Shown here: positions 52,055 to 60,951 of the stretch, piece after piece
Position numbering within the stretch: position 1 is the first letter of the stretch
Layout of the letters: each line of letters begins with the position of its first letter
NCBI GenBank assembly: GCA_020860515.1
Contig: JAJBUG010000027.1
Span: forward strand, 1-64,000
Origin: Bacteroidales bacterium
Lineage (GTDB): Bacteria > Bacteroidota > Bacteroidia > Bacteroidales > Muribaculaceae
DNA length: 64,000 nt
Direction: 5' to 3'
Program-made: the position numbers and the translations under genes
Notes under the pieces: model-generated
The model's input: the letters and a program-made list of their open reading frames with translations, nothing else
What the model was told of the DNA's origin: nothing
The model's database searches: none

Positions 52055-53803
52055 ATGAGAAAACTTTTACCCCTTGCTCTGGCACTTGGAGTTGCGATGG
52101 CAGCTTCAGCCGAGCGCCCTCAATCAATGTCACTCACTCAGAAGTTGAGCACCCCCCATGCAATCACTAATCAGGCCTTCGAAAAGAATAGTCGAATTGC
52201 ACTGAAAGGCAAGCCCGCTATCAAAGAATGCGCTTCGCGCTCTGAGGAGGCACCAATCACCGACCCAGCAGGAGAAAAGCAATTCTGCAAAGTGACAGCC
52301 GAAGGCTACACCTACAGCTACGACTATGGCATCATGTGGCAAACCAAGGAAGTTGCTGGCTACATCGTGCGTAATGAAAACACCCTCTACATTGGCGATC
52401 CTGTCAGCGACTTTGCTGTTGGCAGTTTCATTCAAGGCACAATCTCGGGCAATGAGGCATATTTTGAGTTTCCTCAGTTGGTGGCCTACGATGCTGATTG
52501 GGGCGAAGCTGGATATGTGTCGATTATGGAAGCTTTTGAATACACATCAGAATACACGGGACAGACCTACAAGGGCTATCGCCCAGTGGCCGATGCTGAC
52601 AACCATGCAACTTATATCCTTAACGAAGATGGGTCAGTTGAACTGGTAAGCCCTTCGCCTGATTATGATTCAGAAACTTACTTCGAAGGTGAAATCCCTG
52701 AGCTGATCCTTGGCATCTATTTCCAAGTGGATGAAGAGGTGGAAGAACTTGGCGATGAAGCTCCCACTTACTGGTACCAGTGTGGTGATATCCGCTCGCT
52801 CTATACCCCATACGATATCGAAGCCGAATTGGCGCATGTGCCTGACGGTGTAAAATTGGAGAATTGGATTATCGGCGGCTTGGACTATTCGCCCAGCTTC
52901 GTGCAGCTTGGTTTTGATGGCGATGATGTATATTTGGTAGGAGTGCTTGATTATCTGCCTGATGCAGCCGTCAAGGGCAAGGTAACCGAAACAGGCCTTT
53001 CGTTCCCTACGTGTCAGCTATTAGGATACATCGAGGAAATCGGAATGTTTGCTTATTTCTGCCCCATGGATTATGATTGGAATGAATTTGTGGACTTGGA
53101 GCTTGAGATGTGGGATGGCGATGAATTATCCATATTTGCCGCACCTGAGGGTGAGTACTCATTGGTATATACTACATCTGACAATATCGAGGCATTCGCT
53201 TATTATGATTACATCGATGATCCTTATCTAATGAATCAGGGTCAAGGCGTAGAAAACGCCAATCCGCAGGATCCTGAATACTTGGGATATGAAGATTCTT
53301 TCTTTGATATGGATGGCAGCACAGGATTGACATTCTATACCCCTACTACCAATGTCAACGGATACCAAATGCCTGCATCGCGCATGTACTACAATCTCTA
53401 CATTAATGGCGAGCTCTTCGTGTTTGATGCCGACACATATTGGATGGGTGAGGATATGGTAGATGTGCCCTTCGACCTCGATCAAGAGGACATCTTCGAC
53501 ATGGGCGAAGAACACATGGTGTATGTATATGTTTATGGCATCGAGACCGTAGGCATTCAGACTTTCTTCAATGGTACCGACGGACGCCTGTATGCTTCAA
53601 ACCTGCTTACATATACCCTTGATGGTGAGCTGATTGAGATTACAGATGGCCAAATCAGCACCAATGTATCAGCCAAGGAAATTATGACCCAAGAATTCTA
53701 CAATCTCAATGGCATGCGCATCGAGGCAGCTCCCGCAGGCCTATATATCGAGCGCACCATATTCACCGATGGTTCATCAATCTCACGCAAAGTAATCCGA
53801 TAA
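52055..53803 (+). CDS. Large secreted acidic protein, unknown function
   Basis: A 582-residue protein I cannot assign. A signal peptide (MRKLLPLALALGVAMAASA) is clear. The body is rich in Asp, Glu, Tyr and Gly, with beta-strand-like alternation and no recognisable catalytic motif. The C-terminal 45 residues (EFYNLNGMRIEAAPAGLYIERTIFTDGSSISRKVIR) resemble the sorting-domain-like ending of this phylum and the end of the GH5 protein in this window. It is monocistronic, with a strong terminator. It may be an extracellular or cell-surface structural protein. Confidence 0.7.
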   Translation: MRKLLPLALALGVAMAASAERPQSMSLTQKLSTPHAITNQAFEKNSRIALKGKPAIKECASRSEEAPITDPAGEKQFCKVTAEGYTYSYDYGIMWQTKEVAGYIVRNENTLYIGDPVSDFAVGSFIQGTISGNEAYFEFPQLVAYDADWGEAGYVSIMEAFEYTSEYTGQTYKGYRPVADADNHATYILNEDGSVELVSPSPDYDSETYFEGEIPELILGIYFQVDEEVEELGDEAPTYWYQCGDIRSLYTPYDIEAELAHVPDGVKLENWIIGGLDYSPSFVQLGFDGDDVYLVGVLDYLPDAAVKGKVTETGLSFPTCQLLGYIEEIGMFAYFCPMDYDWNEFVDLELEMWDGDELSIFAAPEGEYSLVYTTSDNIEAFAYYDYIDDPYLMNQGQGVENANPQDPEYLGYEDSFFDMDGSTGLTFYTPTTNVNGYQMPASRMYYNLYINGELFVFDADTYWMGEDMVDVPFDLDQEDIFDMGEEHMVYVYVYGIETVGIQTFFNGTDGRLYASNLLTYTLDGELIEITDGQISTNVSAKEIMTQEFYNLNGMRIEAAPAGLYIERTIFTDGSSISRKVIR

Positions 53804-53823
53804 AACACCCATCGCATAAACGA

Positions 53824-53857
53824 AATCGGCTATGCTCCATTGAGGGCATAGCCGATT
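53824..53857 (+). terminator. Hairpin terminator after the 582-residue protein
   Basis: AATCGGCTATGC (53824-53835) pairs perfectly with GCATAGCCGATT (53846-53857), followed by CTTAG. It can serve both the plus-strand gene and the convergent fructokinase operon. Confidence 0.82.
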
Positions 53858-53904
53858 CTTAGTCTACATTCTGCGATAATGTGATTTTTCCACCTTGCGC
53901 CCAA

Positions 53905-54786
53905 TTATGAGCGGAGGGATGGGGGTATGATAGGCATGGCTCCGGGCTGTGTGCACACGTAGGCCGAGACAGATACAGCGATGCGATGGGCATCTTCTAC
54001 TGATTTGCCCCTGAGAAGGCTTGCAATGAATGAGCCAGTGAATGAGTCGCCCGCACCTACAGTATCCACTACATCAACTTTCGGGGTGGGCTGGAAAGAA
54101 ACTTTATCAGAGGTGAAAACATAGCTGCCGTTGGTGCCGCAGGTAAGAATGAGCATCTTCAAATTATAGATGTTGAGAAGAGTCTTGCAAATCTCTTCCA
54201 GATTCAAGCCAGGAATATTGAAAAGACGGCTCACAATCACCAATTCCTCATCGTTAATTTTGAGGATGTTGCAGCGCTTCATCGAAGCATCCAACACTTC
54301 ATAGCTGTAAAAGTCTTGGCGGAGATTTATATCAAACACCACAAGATGATCATCACCCTTAGGCATAGCATCTAAGAACTGGTTGATGGTGGTGCGCGAG
54401 ACAATTGATCGCTGAGCCAATGATCCGAAGCACACAGCGCGTGTGTTATGAGCCAACGCCTCCAATTCGGGGGTAAAGGGGATGTTATCCCAAGCCACAT
54501 TCTCCTTTATTTCATATTGGGGCACACCGCGTTCGTCCACCTCCACTTGCACTGTGCCAGTGGGATAAGGCACCTCGGGGATGATGGTGTTCAGGCCTTT
54601 CTCTTTGAAATTTTCTAAGAGTTCGCGTCCGAGTTTGTCCTCGCCAACTGCACTCACCCCACAGCTTGGCAATCCAAATTGCGACACATGATATGCGAAA
54701 TTAGCAGGAGCTCCGCCTATCTTTTTTCCTTCGGGCAGCACATCCCACAGGGCCTCGCCCATTCCTACGATTATTCCACGTTCCAT
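53905..54786 (-). CDS. Fructokinase (PfkB family)
   Basis: A 293-residue ribokinase-like kinase that phosphorylates fructose at the expense of ATP. It begins IIVGMGEALWDVLPEGKKIGGAPANFAYHVSQFG, the family's substrate-binding start. It ends with VVDTVGAGDSFTGSFIASLLRG, where GAGD holds the catalytic Asp. It is the last gene of the operon GH32-MFS-kinase, as in characterised Bacteroides fructan loci. The gap to the MFS gene is 84 bp. Specificity for fructose is inferred from GH32 and the HTCS. Confidence 0.92.
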   Translation of the reverse strand: MERGIIVGMGEALWDVLPEGKKIGGAPANFAYHVSQFGLPSCGVSAVGEDKLGRELLENFKEKGLNTIIPEVPYPTGTVQVEVDERGVPQYEIKENVAWDNIPFTPELEALAHNTRAVCFGSLAQRSIVSRTTINQFLDAMPKGDDHLVVFDINLRQDFYSYEVLDASMKRCNILKINDEELVIVSRLFNIPGLNLEEICKTLLNIYNLKMLILTCGTNGSYVFTSDKVSFQPTPKVDVVDTVGAGDSFTGSFIASLLRGKSVEDAHRIAVSVSAYVCTQPGAMPIIPPSLRS

Positions 54787-54870
54787 ATTAGATATGAGTT
54801 TTAAGTTTTGAGTTTTGAGAATAGAAAGTTATTTAATTTAGAGGCGAGAGGAGAACGATGGTTCATCACT

Positions 54871-56052
54871 CTATTTCATTTTCATATTATATCCAATTAG
54901 ATAGATCATGCCAATGATCATCACTGCTACGGCACCCCATTGTGCACCTATAGCATCCGAGGCAAATCCCATTGCCAGTGGGAAAATTGCGCCACCAAAC
55001 AACCCCATCACCATGAGACCCGACACTTCATTCTTCTCAGTAGCGGTAGAATTGAGAGCTTGTGCGAAGACCATTGAAAACACATTGCTATTGCCATATC
55101 CTATGAAGCCAATTCCCACGTAGAGCAACATTAATGATGAGCCTACAATAAGAATGGCTCCGCCTATCAGCATCATAGCCACGCTGATAGCCATGAATGC
55201 TCGGGGCGACAGGCGCTGAAGAATCAGACAGCCAGTGAAGCAGCCTATGGTGCGGAAAATGAAGTAAACGCTGGTAGCATATCCAGCATCCTCAAGACCA
55301 AGACCAAGACGCTCCATGATAATCTTCGGTGCAGTGGCGTTGGTGCCCACATCAATGCCCACATGGCACATAATGCCTAAGAAACAAAGCAATATGAAGG
55401 GGCGCTTAAGCACGCGTAGGCATGAGCCAAAGCTTGAAGCGCGATCAGGCTTATCTTCGTGAATAGGAGTACTGCCCAAAGCTGCTACCGACAGCAGACA
55501 CACAGCTGCATATATTGGGAAAAGCACTCGCCACCCTAAGCCCATAGTAGGCATTAGAGTTGTGGCTCCCCATGCGCATATAATAGGAGCTAAGAAAGAG
55601 GCTATGGCCTTGACAAATTGGCCAAATGTTAGGGCCGGGGCCAAGCGATTAGGAGCTATTAAGTTGCTCATAAGCGGATTTAGAGAAGTCTGCATCAATG
55701 CGTTGCCGATGCCTAAGAACGAGAATGCAAGAAGCATTACCACAAAGCCTTCGCCCAACAATGGAATTACGAGGGATACAAGAGTTACCACCAAGCTGAG
55801 CAACACTGTACGCTTGCGACCGATCTTATTCATCAGCAAGCCAGTGGGCACTGAAAAAATCAAGAACCAAAAGAATACAAGCGATGGGAATAGGTTAGCT
55901 TGTGAATCAGTAAGGCCAAGATCCTTTTGTACGTAATTAGAAGCTGTACCTACCAAATCGACAAAGCCCATGGTGAAGAAGCACAATAATACTGGTATCA
56001 TTTGCGCCATTGTGCTGGGGCGCTTAGAGGTGATTGCAGCAGAAGATTCCAT
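54871..56052 (-). CDS. MFS sugar importer (FucP/fructose-type)
   Basis: A 393-residue inner-membrane transporter with about twelve hydrophobic segments. The first loop VGTASNYVQKDLGLTDSQANLF and MNKIGRKRTVLLSLVV follow the FucP/GalP-like pattern seen in the importer of Bacteroides fructan PULs. It lies between the GH32 and kinase genes, two bp after the GH32 stop, so it probably carries free fructose made in the periplasm. Confidence 0.87.
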   Translation of the reverse strand: MESSAAITSKRPSTMAQMIPVLLCFFTMGFVDLVGTASNYVQKDLGLTDSQANLFPSLVFFWFLIFSVPTGLLMNKIGRKRTVLLSLVVTLVSLVIPLLGEGFVVMLLAFSFLGIGNALMQTSLNPLMSNLIAPNRLAPALTFGQFVKAIASFLAPIICAWGATTLMPTMGLGWRVLFPIYAAVCLLSVAALGSTPIHEDKPDRASSFGSCLRVLKRPFILLCFLGIMCHVGIDVGTNATAPKIIMERLGLGLEDAGYATSVYFIFRTIGCFTGCLILQRLSPRAFMAISVAMMLIGGAILIVGSSLMLLYVGIGFIGYGNSNVFSMVFAQALNSTATEKNEVSGLMVMGLFGGAIFPLAMGFASDAIGAQWGAVAVMIIGMIYLIGYNMKMK

Positions 56053-56054
56053 GA

Positions 56055-57836
56055 TTAAATGCTTGAGGGATTAAGAGTGTGTACTTTTACGTTAGCTCCT
56101 TTAGAGCCACTTGCTATTTCAAGTTGGGAGTAAGGCATTGTAGGGAACACCAGGTTTGTCATGGCGAAATCGCCTTCGCCATCGAAGGCTTCGATAGAAC
56201 AGCGATCAATAAACAGGCGCAAGCTGCCTTTGGTGTTTGCCTTTTGGATTGGAGCCGTAGTAACAGCTGGAAAATGATGATTGAAATCGGTCAGTCCGCT
56301 CTTGGTGCGGTCCATCACAAACTTTTGATTAGCCGCATCAAGAGTAATAACCACATTTTCTCCTGCCTCATTCTTTAGCACAAGCTCCAACGGATCATTC
56401 TTTAGCGAATAAACAATCTCTATCTCACATAACTCGGGCAGAGGCATTTCTCGTTTGCCACGATAATGGGCAGTGCTTTCACGCAAGGTCTCTACTTCGG
56501 GCGAAGGGATTGATGTAAGATATATCTCACCATCATCACCACGCATAAGCCCTAACTCGCGGGGCAAAGTGTTGGCACTGCGATATTGCTGTGTTGGCAC
56601 ATCGTTGGCGTATTCCCAATTGCTCATCCAACCTATGGCAGTGCGACGCCCATCTGGAGCGTTGCTCCAACTTACGGTGGCATAGTTATCCTTGCCATAA
56701 TCCATCCAGCGGGTAACCGAGGGAGCTGTTTCACAGGTAAAAGTGGTACCATCGAAATCGCCAATAAAGTATTGTGTAGCACTGCCTCCGTAAGGCCCTC
56801 CGGGATTGATATTGCAGAGCAAAACCCAGCGGCTTTCATCCGTGCCGGCGATAGGAAGTTCAAACAGGTCGGGACATTCCCATACGCCTTCCTGGCAGCC
56901 GTAGCCTTTGCCAAAACTGCTAACAGGTGTCCAATCCTTCAGATTAGGTGAGGTAAAAATGAGCATTTGATGTTCCAAAGCTTCGGCTAACACCAAAACC
57001 CATTGCTGGGAAGGCTCATGCCAGAACATATTCGGGTCGCGGGCTTCTTTTTGATTTGGTATTATAGGATTGCCATCGTAAAAGGTAAAAGTGCAACCAT
57101 TATCGTTGCTGTAAGCCAAACTTTGCACTTGGCTTACCCCCGCTGAGGTAAAGATGGCAATCACGGCATCCTCGCCGAAGCCGGCGGTATTGTTCTTATC
57201 CACAATTCCGCTGCCACTGAACACTGTACCCAAGCCAGTAGGCTCGATTGCGTTGCCACAATGGCGCCAATGCACCAAATCATCCGACACAGAATGACCC
57301 CAGGTCATATTTTGCCATTTCGATCCATAGGGATTATGTTGATAATACAGATGCCACTTACCATCCTTATAAACCATCCCATTGGGATCATTCATCCATC
57401 CATAAAGAGGAGTGTGATGGTAAGCCGGGCGATATTTTTCACGATTAGCAATGTCGAAAGTGTCGGCAAGCACCATTTGGTCCCAGCATATATATTCCGA
57501 AGCATTGCGCGAATGAGCACGATCGCCCTCGGCAATAACGTTAAGGAGCACTTTGCCCTGTGCTGTGTAAGGGCTGACATCCAATGGCACTGTATAGTCC
57601 ACCTGGTTGTCGGCCAGGCGCACATATAGGGTCTGCGCCACTTTGCCATTAACCAGAATGTCGATTTTCGAGTCGGGCATCGATTCTTGCACTGGGAGTA
57701 TTAGGTATTTCCCAGCCCCATCGATGCGCACCATAGCGTTGGCGTTGCCAAGATGGTGAGTCGTTACACCCTCGCCCGCAATGGCGATTGAAGCTGAGAG
57801 CAGAGAGGCTGTCGTTAAGAGTTGTTTAGCATTCAT
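56055..57836 (-). CDS. GH32 fructan hydrolase (levanase/beta-fructofuranosidase type)
   Basis: A 593-residue GH32 enzyme with a non-lipoprotein signal peptide (first 20 residues). An N-terminal beta domain occupies about 25-115, and the five-blade propeller begins at HTPLYGWMNDPNG. Catalytic residues are the nucleophile Asp150 (WMNDPNG), the transition-state stabiliser Asp267 in ARDPNMF and the acid/base Glu320 in WECPDLF. The C-terminal beta-sandwich starts near 440 (RGKREMPLPEL). With no lipobox it is likely soluble in the periplasm, releasing fructose for the MFS importer. Linkage (levan or inulin) cannot be told from sequence. Confidence 0.95.
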   Translation of the reverse strand: MNAKQLLTTASLLSASIAIAGEGVTTHHLGNANAMVRIDGAGKYLILPVQESMPDSKIDILVNGKVAQTLYVRLADNQVDYTVPLDVSPYTAQGKVLLNVIAEGDRAHSRNASEYICWDQMVLADTFDIANREKYRPAYHHTPLYGWMNDPNGMVYKDGKWHLYYQHNPYGSKWQNMTWGHSVSDDLVHWRHCGNAIEPTGLGTVFSGSGIVDKNNTAGFGEDAVIAIFTSAGVSQVQSLAYSNDNGCTFTFYDGNPIIPNQKEARDPNMFWHEPSQQWVLVLAEALEHQMLIFTSPNLKDWTPVSSFGKGYGCQEGVWECPDLFELPIAGTDESRWVLLCNINPGGPYGGSATQYFIGDFDGTTFTCETAPSVTRWMDYGKDNYATVSWSNAPDGRRTAIGWMSNWEYANDVPTQQYRSANTLPRELGLMRGDDGEIYLTSIPSPEVETLRESTAHYRGKREMPLPELCEIEIVYSLKNDPLELVLKNEAGENVVITLDAANQKFVMDRTKSGLTDFNHHFPAVTTAPIQKANTKGSLRLFIDRCSIEAFDGEGDFAMTNLVFPTMPYSQLEIASGSKGANVKVHTLNPSSI

Positions 57837-57865
57837 GGATTTAAATGATTGATTAATTTCTGCTG

Positions 57866-57998
57866 CAAATTTAAGGCTTTGCCGTATCTGATACCTATAA
57901 CAAAACGTACATCCCCTATAAAAAATGATACATGAACGATAAATTATATTTTTTGAAACTCACTAATAAGTGACTTTTAAATAAATAATGTAACTTTG
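57866..57998. promoter_or_regulatory. Divergent promoters between GH32 operon and HTCS
   Basis: TAAATTTG on the minus strand at 57866-57873 serves the GH32-MFS-kinase operon; TAACTTTG on the plus strand at 57991-57998 serves the sensor gene. TGATAC occurs twice in the 190-bp region and may be part of a binding site. Confidence 0.5.
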
Positions 57999-58029
57999 CA
58001 TTATCAAAAACTAATTTTCATTGACCACC

Positions 58030-60756
58030 ATGAAGAAGATTTCGGTTATTTCGATTTTGCTTTTTATGTTCTGCTTGTTGAGTATGACTTCTTGTACTGA
58101 AAAGAAGACGTACAGAATAGGTGTGTCGCAGTGCAGCAGCGACGACTGGCGCAACAAGATGAACGAAGAGATAATGCGTGAAGGAATTTTCCATGACAAT
58201 ATAGAAATAGAAATACGCAGTGCCGACGACAACAATGAAAAGCAGATATCCGATTTAAGGTATTTTGCTCAAAATAATTTTGATATAATCATTGTGGCCC
58301 CCAACGAAGAGGTGGCTTTAACCCCTACAATCGACTCGCTCTATATGTCAGGAATGCCGATAATAGTGTTTGACCGCAATGTTAAGGGTGACAATTACGT
58401 CGCATTTCAAGGAGCCAACAATGAAGAAATAGGACGCCAAGCAGCCCAATTAGCGGCTTCTTTGCTTGGTGGCAAAGGTAAGGTTATAGAGATTTGTGGT
58501 TTGCCCGGTTCTACTCCGGCTTATGAGCGTCAAAAAGGTTTCGACCAAGCTGCTCCCGCCTTAGGCCTTGAAATTGTAGCACAGGCTGATGGCAATTGGA
58601 ATGGAGAGGAAGGCGCAATAGTGGCAGACTCGCTATTGCGCCTCCATCCCAACGTGGATTTGATTTATGCTCATAATGATCGTATGGCTATAGCAGCCTC
58701 CCAAACTGCCAAGCGTTTAGGATTGAACAACATAAAAGTGATAGGCATCGATGCGGCGCCAAATATCGGCATTCAAGCTGTAGCTGATGGTGTAATAGAT
58801 GCCACTTTCCTGTATCCTACCGAGGGTTACCAATTGATACGCACTGCACTGAAGATTCTAAACGGTGAGGCTGTGCCTAAAAGCTTGATACTTCCTACAC
58901 CTGCTGCCGTGGATTCAAGCAATGCTGAAATTCTTTTGCTTCAAAACAAAGCCCTTAAGGAGGAAACTGAAAAAATAACCTGGCTTAAAGGGCGCGTTGA
59001 TGCCTATTGGGAGCAACATTTGCTCACTAAGGCTCTGTTGGTAGGCGCTATCGTAATTATGATATTGGCCGCAGGAATTATATTCGTACTCCTGCGCTCC
59101 TATTGGAACAATGTGCGCCATCGTCATGAAATCGAAGTTCAAAATCAAGAATTAGCATCACAGCGCGACCAGCTTAATGATTTATATTCCAAACTGCAAG
59201 AAGCAACAACCTCGAAGCTTACATTCTTTACAAATGTATCCCATGATTTGCGTACTCCGCTCACCTTGATTGCCAGCCCTATCCAGCAATTAGAGAACGC
59301 TGACAATCTTACATCCGATCAGTGCAACATGCTGAAGATGGCCGATAAGAATGTGAAAATCTTGTTGCGATTAGTGAATCAGATTCTTGATTTTAGAAAA
59401 TTCGACAATAGCAAGCTTGAGCTGAATCTGACCAACCTTGACTTGGCATCAGCCCTAAAAGATTGGATGCCAGCTTTTGAAAACGCGGCTCGTTCACGCC
59501 ACATCAAATTCAATGTTGACATTGCCAGCGGCAAGGATTATGTGACGGCAGTTGACGCTGAGAAAATCGAACGTGTACTGTTCAATCTGCTCAGCAATGC
59601 TTTCAAGTTTACCCCCGAGAATGGCTCAATATCAGTGAGATTGGAATCGGAAGGCAATAACATCCTGCTTTCGGTGGCCGATACTGGAAAAGGAATTCCC
59701 TCGGAAGAAATCCAACGCATATTCGAGCGTTTCTATCAAGTGGAAAAAGTAAATCCTAATGGCTCGGGCATTGGTCTGGCATTGGCCAAGGTGTTTGTGG
59801 AAATGCATGGCGGTACAATAAAGGTTAACAGCAAGGTGAATAAAGGCACCACTTTTACTGTGTTCCTACCAATTAGGAAGGTTGAGAGCAAAATTTCAGA
59901 TGCCTCCTCATTGGTAAAGCGCACCGAAGCGGATGTGGCCGAACTATTGGAAATAGAGGAAGAAATTACCAATTTGACAGAAGATACAACCACTGTATTG
60001 GTAATCGATGACAATCCTGACATCCGTACCCTTGTTAAGAATATCATTGGGGATAAGTACCGTGTGTTGCAAGCCAACGATGGCAATCAAGGCATACGCT
60101 TGGCCACCAGGTACGTGCCTGATTTGATTATTTGTGATGTGATGATGCCAGGAATTGATGGATATGAAACATGCCGACTAATTAAGAGTGAAACTGAAAC
60201 ATCGCACATCCCAGTGCTACTACTCACTGCCTGCTCGACCGACGAGCAACGTATCCAAGGATACGAAGCCGGTGCTGATGGTTATTTGGCCAAGCCATTC
60301 GATCCTCGCGTGCTTAAAGCACGATGCCAAGCCCTGATAGAAAATCATAGCCGCCTTGGCAAACCAATGGAAACAAAGGTTCAGAAACAAGAGCCATCGT
60401 CGGTGCAAGCCAAAAGCCAGGCACTCGATAATGGCTTCTATGCCCGCTTCGAGGCTATTATTTTGGATGAAATAAGCAATTCAGAGATTTCAGTAGAGGA
60501 AGTTGCTTCGCGTCTGGGCATGAGCCGTGTGCAAATGTACCGTAAAATCAAAGCCATCACCAATTATTCACCTGCCGAACAAATCAGAATCATACGTCTG
60601 AAACAGGCTGCGCATTTGCTTAAGACCACTTCGAACACAGTGTCGGAGGTATGCTATGCAGTAGGCTTCACCACTCCGAGCTATTTCACGAAATGCTATC
60701 GCGAATACTTTAACGAAACTCCTACCGATACACAAGCTCGCACATCAAAAAGATAA
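58030..60756 (+). CDS. Hybrid two-component system with LacI-like periplasmic sugar-binding sensor
   Basis: A 908-residue one-protein signalling system resembling the fructose-sensing BT1754 type. The N-terminus has an uncleaved-signal/lipobox-like MTSC, then a periplasmic-binding domain of about 28-290 (IGVSQCSSDDWRNKMNEEI to NGEAVPKSL) and a membrane helix at about 335-355. The kinase has H-box NVSHDLRTPL (His405) and N-box LFNLLSNAFKF. The receiver has Asp703 (IICDVMMPG) and Lys755, and an AraC HTH ends at about 895. Numbering is from ATG 58030; the TTG at 58021 extends it by three residues and is less likely. It likely binds fructose and activates the fructan PUL. Confidence 0.95.
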   Translation: MKKISVISILLFMFCLLSMTSCTEKKTYRIGVSQCSSDDWRNKMNEEIMREGIFHDNIEIEIRSADDNNEKQISDLRYFAQNNFDIIIVAPNEEVALTPTIDSLYMSGMPIIVFDRNVKGDNYVAFQGANNEEIGRQAAQLAASLLGGKGKVIEICGLPGSTPAYERQKGFDQAAPALGLEIVAQADGNWNGEEGAIVADSLLRLHPNVDLIYAHNDRMAIAASQTAKRLGLNNIKVIGIDAAPNIGIQAVADGVIDATFLYPTEGYQLIRTALKILNGEAVPKSLILPTPAAVDSSNAEILLLQNKALKEETEKITWLKGRVDAYWEQHLLTKALLVGAIVIMILAAGIIFVLLRSYWNNVRHRHEIEVQNQELASQRDQLNDLYSKLQEATTSKLTFFTNVSHDLRTPLTLIASPIQQLENADNLTSDQCNMLKMADKNVKILLRLVNQILDFRKFDNSKLELNLTNLDLASALKDWMPAFENAARSRHIKFNVDIASGKDYVTAVDAEKIERVLFNLLSNAFKFTPENGSISVRLESEGNNILLSVADTGKGIPSEEIQRIFERFYQVEKVNPNGSGIGLALAKVFVEMHGGTIKVNSKVNKGTTFTVFLPIRKVESKISDASSLVKRTEADVAELLEIEEEITNLTEDTTTVLVIDDNPDIRTLVKNIIGDKYRVLQANDGNQGIRLATRYVPDLIICDVMMPGIDGYETCRLIKSETETSHIPVLLLTACSTDEQRIQGYEAGADGYLAKPFDPRVLKARCQALIENHSRLGKPMETKVQKQEPSSVQAKSQALDNGFYARFEAIILDEISNSEISVEEVASRLGMSRVQMYRKIKAITNYSPAEQIRIIRLKQAAHLLKTTSNTVSEVCYAVGFTTPSYFTKCYREYFNETPTDTQARTSKR

Positions 60757-60800
60757 AGATTTCAGAGCATCACTTATGTCACTAACATCACAAAGGCCTG

Positions 60801-60894
60801 TTGCATTGCATATTGCAGATGTTGCAATGTACGAATATTTGCAGAGGATGAAACATAAATGACATCTTTGAGGGCATAAAATCTCTTAACTTTG
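60801..60894 (+). promoter_or_regulatory. Upstream region of fructan SusC: five TTGCA repeats and -7 promoter
   Basis: TTGCA occurs at 60801, 60806, 60813, 60822 and 60839, with CATTGCA/TGCAATG forming an inverted pair. A TAACTTTG -7 box follows at 60887-60894. The repeats are suitable for tandem binding of the HTCS AraC domain. The nearest TTTG (60867-60870) is only 16 bp upstream of the -7 box. Confidence 0.5.
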
Positions 60895-60951
60895 CATCAG
60901 AAATCATTACGACTTCTTCCTTTGCAAAATATTCAATCAATCATAAATAAC

